Assembly (NCBI RefSeq): GCF_014203595.1
Contig: NZ_JACHJK010000006.1
Coordinates: 434,001-498,000 of the forward strand
Direction: 5' to 3'
Length of the DNA: 64,000 nucleotides
DNA from: Streptomyces echinatus
Lineage (GTDB): Bacteria; Actinomycetota; Actinomycetes; Streptomycetales; Streptomycetaceae
The position numbers were made by a program, and so were the translations under genes. Below, piece by piece: positions 33,459-64,000 of this stretch. Under the pieces are notes generated by a model. The model saw nothing but the letters and a program-made list of their open reading frames with translations, searched no databases and was not told where the DNA came from. The stretch's first letter is position 1. Every line of letters begins with the position of its first letter.

Positions 33459-34689
33459 GCCGACCACCTCCTCGTACGGCCGCGCGTGGCATCCCGGCCA
33501 CAAGACTCTCTCGGGGCGGCGCCCCGCGCACGGCGAGCGCTCGTGGAATTCCGCTGATGCACCCGTGCGGCGGATGGCTTCGTGCGGCGGACGGCTCCGG
33601 GCGGCGCACGCCCTCCTGCGACGGATGCCGGGGCGCCCGGCCGCGCGGGAGGAGAAGCACGGGTGGTGTGCAGGTGCCTCATGTGCGCCCCCGTCGCGCC
33701 AGGATGGCCGATTTCATACGCAGGAGAATGAGACGTCGATTCCCGGACCCCGGAGCGGCCGCGTGTCGGGGTGGCGGCGGGCGGGGTGGCCGGGCGTGTC
33801 GTCGGCGTGCCCCGGCCGGCCGACGGCGTGTCGCGCCGTGGTTCCGGGCGGCGGCCGCGACAGGTCCGCCGGCCGGATCATCGCCCCAGATCAGGGGAGG
33901 TCCCGACCACCGGTCGAGCGGCGGGGCGGAGCGCCGGATCCGTGCGGTCCGGTGCCGAGGACATTCCGGCCGGTGCCCCGGCGGCATCTTTTTCCCGCGT
34001 GCCCGGTTTACGGGTGGGGCGCCGGGGCACACGCGGGTGCGACGATCCGGCCGCGGCGCCATGCGCGCGAGTGACGTGACGAAGTGGCCGGATGGTGACG
34101 CAAAAGCACCGGGCGAGTACTCTCCGTTCAACTTCAGGGGGTTGCTTGCGTGTGACTCGCCATGAAGACTGTGGCCGAGTTCCATCGAAACGAAGGTGTC
34201 CCGAGGTACGCATCATGCCAATCGTGGGGCGGTACGGCATGCGACTGCGTATTCTCACACCTCGTTTCGAGCGGCGGGGGCTGCGTACCCCGTTGTCCGT
34301 TGCACGAGCCGGGAGGGACCCGCGCGGTCGCCGCGCGGGAGGTATCGCCGAGGGGGATGGGTTATGCCGGGTTGGCGCGCCACACGACTGGGCTCGCTGC
34401 GGGGCCGTGGCCGGCCGCGCGGACTCCGCGTTCTGCACCGCACGTGTTGAGGGCCTCCGGCCCGTACCGGCGACAGACCGCCGGCGGCTGACCGGCGAAA
34501 GACCGACCGCGGCCGACCGTCCCGCCGCGCACGAGTGAGGCCACGCGGATCAGGTGCTTTCCCTGTCCGCATGTCCCCGGTAGGGGCACGGCCGTGCCCG
34601 GGACCGCCCGCGGCCCCAGCCGGCCCCGCCCTGACATCCCGCTGTGTGCGCGACTCCTCGGTGCCCGCACGCGCTAGCAAGGAGACAAG
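33459..34689. other. 1.2-kb region without recognisable genes before the NRPS cluster
   Basis: No open frame here has convincing codon use, start sites or homology that I can recognise. The stretch from about 34070 to 34280 is clearly less GC-rich than its surroundings and may hold promoters or a decayed gene. A 16-bp palindrome lies about 90 bp before the P450 gene. This is likely the left boundary of the cluster. Confidence 0.5.
34584..34599. promoter_or_regulatory. 16-bp perfect palindrome GGGCACGGCCGTGCCC
   Basis: The sequence equals its own reverse complement and lies about 90 bp upstream of the first gene of the cluster. It could be an operator or an RNA hairpin in the leader. Confidence 0.4.
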
Positions 34690-35898
34690 GTGATCAGCAG
34701 ACAATCGACGGGCTCACGGCCCCTCCTGGACGAGTTACCGGACCGCTGGCGGGGCTTACACGACGCCGGGCCGGTGCGGTACGACGACAAACAGGGGGTC
34801 TGGCAGGTGCTGGACCACGAGACCGTCGCCACCGTGCTCGCCGACCCGGCGACGTACTCCTCGGACCTCTCCGCCCTCGCGCCCACCCAGTCCGACTTCG
34901 AGACCTTCACCCAGGGCAACTTCGTCGGCATGGACCCGCCGGAGCACCGCAAACTGCGCACCCTGGTGAGCCAGGCGTTCACCCCGCGGGTCGTGCACGG
35001 GCTCGGCCCCCGCATCGAGGCCGTCTGCGCCCGGCTGCTGGACGCCGTCGCCGACCGCGACCGCTTCGACCTGGTCGACGCGCTGGCCTATCCGCTGCCG
35101 ATCATCGTCATCGCCGAACTGCTCGGCATCCCCGCCGAGGAGCACCGGCTCTTCCAGGAGTGGGCGAGCGTCCTGTTCGGCGGCGACCAGCTCGGCGAGG
35201 CGCCCGACATGGCCGACCTGGAACGGGCGCTGGAAGCCATCGCCCCCACGGTGCGTGAGATGAACAGCTACATGCTGGAGCACATCCGTGCCCGCCGGGC
35301 CGACCCCGGCGACGACCTCACGAGCAGACTCATCGCCGCCGAGGTGGACGGCGTCCGGCTCGCCGACCAGGAGATGGTCGGCTTCGTGGCCCTGCTGCTG
35401 GTCGCCGGGCACATCACCACGACCGCGCTGCTCGGCAACGCGGTGGTCACCTTCGACCGGCACCCCGGCACGGACGCCGCGCTGCGCTCCGACCCCGCAC
35501 GCATACCGGCCGCCGTCGAAGAGGTGCTGCGCTGGCTGCCGCCCTTCCCGGAACTGGGCCGCCGCGTGACCCGGCCCGTGACCCTCGGCGGTCACGAGCT
35601 GCCGGCGGACGCCCTGCTGATGGCTCACCTGGGCGCCGCCAACCGCGATCCCGCCCGCTTCGCCGCACCGGACGTCCTCGACATCGCCCGGACTCCCAAT
35701 CCCCATCTGACCTTCGGGCACGGCATCCATTTCTGCTTCGGCGCGCCGCTGGCACGGCTGGAGGCACGGATCGCCCTGCGGATGTTGCAAGAACGATTCC
35801 GCATCCTGGCGATCCCCTCCTACGAGGACATCGCCTACCAGAACCCGGCCGTCATCATCGGCGTACGGCATCTGCCCGTCGAGGTCCGCAGACCGTAG
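34690..35898 (+). CDS. Cytochrome P450 of the NRPS cluster
   Basis: The 402-residue protein is a bacterial class I P450. The haem-binding loop is FGHGIHFCFG with Cys349, and the K-helix has EEVLR (ExxR). The I-helix reads AGHITT (239-244): the usual acidic residue before Thr-Thr is Ile, a variant that can alter proton delivery. It most likely oxidises an amino acid, on a carrier domain or in the finished peptide of the neighbouring NRPSs; the site cannot be predicted. Codons 16 and 23 are TTA, so translation should need bldA tRNA. GGAG precedes the GTG start. Confidence 0.9.
   Translation: MISRQSTGSRPLLDELPDRWRGLHDAGPVRYDDKQGVWQVLDHETVATVLADPATYSSDLSALAPTQSDFETFTQGNFVGMDPPEHRKLRTLVSQAFTPRVVHGLGPRIEAVCARLLDAVADRDRFDLVDALAYPLPIIVIAELLGIPAEEHRLFQEWASVLFGGDQLGEAPDMADLERALEAIAPTVREMNSYMLEHIRARRADPGDDLTSRLIAAEVDGVRLADQEMVGFVALLLVAGHITTTALLGNAVVTFDRHPGTDAALRSDPARIPAAVEEVLRWLPPFPELGRRVTRPVTLGGHELPADALLMAHLGAANRDPARFAAPDVLDIARTPNPHLTFGHGIHFCFGAPLARLEARIALRMLQERFRILAIPSYEDIAYQNPAVIIGVRHLPVEVRRP
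34735..34758 (+). promoter_or_regulatory. Two TTA (bldA-dependent) leucine codons in the P450 gene
   Basis: TTA occurs in frame at 34735-34737 and 34756-34758, codons 16 and 23. In Streptomyces these are decoded only by the bldA tRNA, which links expression to developmental stage. Confidence 0.8.
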
Positions 35899-36000
35899 CC
35901 CGAGCGCGCACAGCGCCCCCGGCCGGCCTCGACACCGCTCGTTCACGGGCCGGACCGGTACACCCGCACATGAGACCCACCCAACGGGAGTCCCCTTCTC

Positions 36001-37353
36001 ATGCCGTACACCATGCCCACCGCTCCGGCCGCTGCCCGGACGCCGTCCCTGTTAGGCCAAGAACTCCAGGACCGTCTCGACACCCTCGCCCGGAACCACC
36101 GGGTGCCCGGCGCCCAACTGGTCCTCGACACCGGCACGGACGTCGTCTCCGTGCACACCGGTACCGCCGACGTCGCGACCGGCAGCCCCGTCACCGCCCG
36201 GACGGCGGTCCCGCTCGGCTCGCTCACGAAGCCCTACACCGCCGCCCTCGTCATGCTCCTGGCCGACGACGGCGACCTCGACCTGGACGAACCCGCCGCC
36301 GGTCACCTCCCGGAGCTGCGCGGGACACCACAGGTGACGATACGTCAACTGCTCAGCCACACCGGCGGGCTGCCCACCGGGCCCGACTCGGACACCGCCG
36401 CCTCGACCACCGCCGCACGCTACCTCACGGCCGTCTGCACCGGCCGTGACCTGCTGTTCACGCCCGGCACCGACTTCTCCTACTCCAACGCCGGTTACGT
36501 CGCCGCCGGACGGCTGGTGGAGACGGTCACCGGCATGCCGTGGCCCGAGGCGGTCCGGGCGCTGCTCCTCGAACCCCTCGGTGTGCAGGGGACGTTCATC
36601 GGCGACGCCGCCCCCACCCGGCCGGTGGCCGCCGGGCACGCCGTCAACACCGCCACCGGGCACGCCCGTCCGGCCCGGCAGAACCTGGCGCCGCTGGAGG
36701 CGCCGGCCGGCGCCCTGCTCGCGAGCGCCCTGGACCTGGCCGCGTTCGGCAACGCGCTGATCGGCCGCTCGGACCTGCTGCCGCCCGCCGTCGCCAAGGA
36801 GATGCGCCGCCCCGAGACCGCCGCCCGGCCGGGTGCGCTGGCCGACGGCTGGGGCTCCGGGCTCGCCCTCTACCAGCGGGACGGCCGCGTGTGGTGCGGA
36901 CACGACGGCAACGCCCAGGGCACGTCCTGCCATCTGCGGACCGAGCCGGAGAGCGGGGTGGTCGTGGCGTTCACGGGCAACGCCGGGGGCGCCACCGCGC
37001 TCTGGCGCGACCTCGCCGACGAGCTGGCCCGGCTCACCGGCATACGGGTCCCCACCGGGGCGCAGGCCACCGACCGGGGCCGTCCCGTCGCCCTGCCCGA
37101 CTGCGAGGGCACCTATCGCAACGGCACCACGACCTACCGCGTCGCGCCCGGACCGGACGGCGCGCCGGCCCTCTCCGTGGACGGGGACCTGCCCCTCCCG
37201 CTGGTCTGCTACGCCGACCTCTCGTGCGATCTGCTCGATCCGGCCACCGGCCGCCCGGAGCCCGGGGGGCGGTTCCACCGAGATCCGGCCACCGGCAGGG
37301 TCGACCGGGTCCAGATATCCGGCCGTACGGCGCGCCGCACCGACGACGGCTGA
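36001..37353 (+). CDS. PBP-type thioesterase/peptide cyclase (class C beta-lactamase fold)
   Basis: The 450-residue protein has the serine beta-lactamase/D-Ala-D-Ala peptidase fold: SLTK at 74-77 (nucleophile Ser74, Lys77), YSN at 161-163 and HDG at 301-303 in the third-motif position. The last 90 residues look like a small beta-barrel, as in SurE-type stand-alone thioesterases. Those enzymes take a peptide from an NRPS without its own thioesterase and close it head to tail. Position between P450 and NRPS genes, length and absence of a signal peptide favour this over a cell-wall hydrolase. Codon 18 is TTA (36052-36054). The NRPS terminus lies beyond the window. Confidence 0.78.
   Translation: MPYTMPTAPAAARTPSLLGQELQDRLDTLARNHRVPGAQLVLDTGTDVVSVHTGTADVATGSPVTARTAVPLGSLTKPYTAALVMLLADDGDLDLDEPAAGHLPELRGTPQVTIRQLLSHTGGLPTGPDSDTAASTTAARYLTAVCTGRDLLFTPGTDFSYSNAGYVAAGRLVETVTGMPWPEAVRALLLEPLGVQGTFIGDAAPTRPVAAGHAVNTATGHARPARQNLAPLEAPAGALLASALDLAAFGNALIGRSDLLPPAVAKEMRRPETAARPGALADGWGSGLALYQRDGRVWCGHDGNAQGTSCHLRTEPESGVVVAFTGNAGGATALWRDLADELARLTGIRVPTGAQATDRGRPVALPDCEGTYRNGTTTYRVAPGPDGAPALSVDGDLPLPLVCYADLSCDLLDPATGRPEPGGRFHRDPATGRVDRVQISGRTARRTDDG
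36052..36054 (+). promoter_or_regulatory. TTA codon in the PBP-type thioesterase gene
   Basis: Codon 18 is TTA, so this gene, like the P450 gene, should depend on bldA tRNA for translation. Confidence 0.8.
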
Positions 37354-37974
37354 GCCGCGGCCCGCCGTCGGCACCGGATGCCGGTCCCGATCCCGGCCCG
37401 GCCTCCGACGTGCTGCCCGCCGCCGGTTCGGTCTGGTCCGGTTGCCCGCCGCCGGTCCGGGTGCCTGCCGCCGGTTCGGCCTGGTCCACGGTGCCGGTTC
37501 GGTCTGGTCCGGGTGCCCGCCGGCGGTTCCGGCTGGTCCGGGTGTCTGCCGCTGGTTCGGCCGGTCCCGGGGGCCCGCCGCGGATTCCGGTTCGGGCAGC
37601 CGTCGGCGGCTCCGGCTCCGGTACCGGCTCCGGTCGCGCTCGGGTCGGTCGCCGGGCGGTCCCGGTCCTGGTACCGGCGGACGTCGCCCGCCCGGCCGGC
37701 ACCGTTCCCGGTTCCGGCAGCCACAGGCGGTTCCGCCCCGACGGTCCTGCGGCCCGGTCACCCGCCGGCCCCGCGCCGTCCGGCGGCCCCGCCCGGAGCA
37801 CGGGGGCGCCCGCGCAGGGGGCCGGATCGCCCGGTCGGCCCACCACCCCACCACTTCGAAGCACCGCCGCACCGTCGCGCCCGCCCGGTGTGTCACCCCG
37901 GCCCAGCGCACCGCTCCCGCGGTGGGCCGGGCGCGCCCGTGCCGCATCGTCCCGCTCTCCAAAGGACTTCACCC
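37354..37974. other. 620-bp gap with degenerate 29-30 bp repeats before the NRPS gene
   Basis: No gene is recognised. The first half is made of imperfect repeats around TGCCCGCCGCCGGTTCGG. The NRPS ribosome site (AAAGGA) is at its end. Whether the NRPS genes share a transcript with the thioesterase gene or have a promoter here cannot be told. Confidence 0.45.
37413..37571. repeat. Degenerate 29-30 bp tandem repeats
   Basis: Units beginning TGCCCGCC, TGCCTGCC or TGTCTGCC followed by GGTTCGG and TGGTCCGG recur at about 37413, 37443, 37462, 37492, 37514 and 37543, mostly 29-30 bp apart, with several differences per unit. They are non-coding in any frame I can support. Confidence 0.55.
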
Positions 37975-56922
<18,948 letters not shown>

Positions 56923-56935
56923 GGATCCGACGACC

Positions 56936-64000
<7,065 letters not shown>

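Noticed and set aside
34092..34538. Plus-strand frame of about 150 residues left of the P450 gene
   Set aside because: It is Arg-rich, has no start signal or family resemblance, and its codon positions do not show the Streptomyces bias.
36001..37353. Antibiotic-resistance beta-lactamase
   Set aside because: There is no signal peptide, and the cluster position and C-terminal barrel-like segment fit a PBP-type peptide cyclase better.
37413..37571. Possible CRISPR array
   Set aside because: The repeats are adjacent without unique spacers, vary at many positions and have no cas genes nearby.
37378..37974. Upstream extension of the first NRPS frame
   Set aside because: The extra 199 residues are Pro/Arg/Gly-rich sequence from the repeat region. 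The ATG at 37975 has a good ribosome site and directly precedes the adenylation domain.

Overview
The window is high-GC actinobacterial DNA, almost certainly from a Streptomyces chromosome. The evidence is strong third-position G/C bias, frequent GTG/TTG starts, a secreted SSI-type inhibitor, a streptogrisin-like protease, many SpoIIE-type phosphatases and a giant modular NRPS locus. TTA codons are very rare and occur at the 5' ends of two genes beside the NRPSs, the usual sign of bldA-dependent specialised metabolism.

Region 1 (1-22400) is mostly ordinary genome. It holds a Tat lipoprotein deacetylase, a DUF4232 lipoprotein, a Ser/Thr kinase divergent from an ECF sigma factor, and a PAS-GAF-SpoIIE-HATPase phosphatase. 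Next come an alkylation-repair pair (2OG oxygenase and Ogt), a small RHH/Fic-like toxin-antitoxin pair, an unusual sigma-like/zinc-finger/TM/ricin-B fusion, and a protease inhibitor with a Lys P1 residue. An iron-flavoured operon follows (haem-oxygenase-like diiron protein, HemK-like methyltransferase, CDGSH protein), then an MFS exporter divergent from an ArsR-SRPBCC pair. The region ends with an envelope-related set: SDR, DMT transporter, NodB deacetylase, MurG/MGDG-like glycosyltransferase and BrkB.

Region 2 (22413-28619, minus strand) is a compact peptide-export cassette. A 72-residue precursor has a textbook double-glycine leader and a Cys-free, Lys/Arg-free amphipathic core. It is followed by a hairpin, a 17-bp triple repeat and the three NHLM exporter genes (HlyD-like adaptor, C39-peptidase ABC transporter, second ABC transporter). 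No maturation enzyme is nearby. This looks like a self-contained secretion system for an apparently unmodified peptide, and I do not recognise it as a described one.

Region 3 (29076-33458) holds a PaaI-type thioesterase, a streptogrisin-like protease with a Gly/Ala/Gln/Asp repeat tail, and a second SpoIIE-type phosphatase. About 1.2 kb with no recognisable gene follows.

Region 4 (34690 to the right edge) is a non-ribosomal peptide cluster: cytochrome P450, stand-alone PBP-type (class C beta-lactamase fold) thioesterase/cyclase, a five-module NRPS (6315 aa) and the first 2355 residues of a second NRPS. The visible domain order is A-T / C-A-T-E / C-A-T-E / C-A-T-E / C-A-T // C-A-T-E / C-A... 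. Pocket residues read by eye give Val for module 3, a basic residue for module 6 and Thr for module 7. Modules 2 and 4 share one code, and modules 1 and 5 nearly share another. With no acyl-starter C domain and a trans-acting PBP-type enzyme next door, the likely product is a head-to-tail cyclic peptide rich in D-residues, of at least seven residues.
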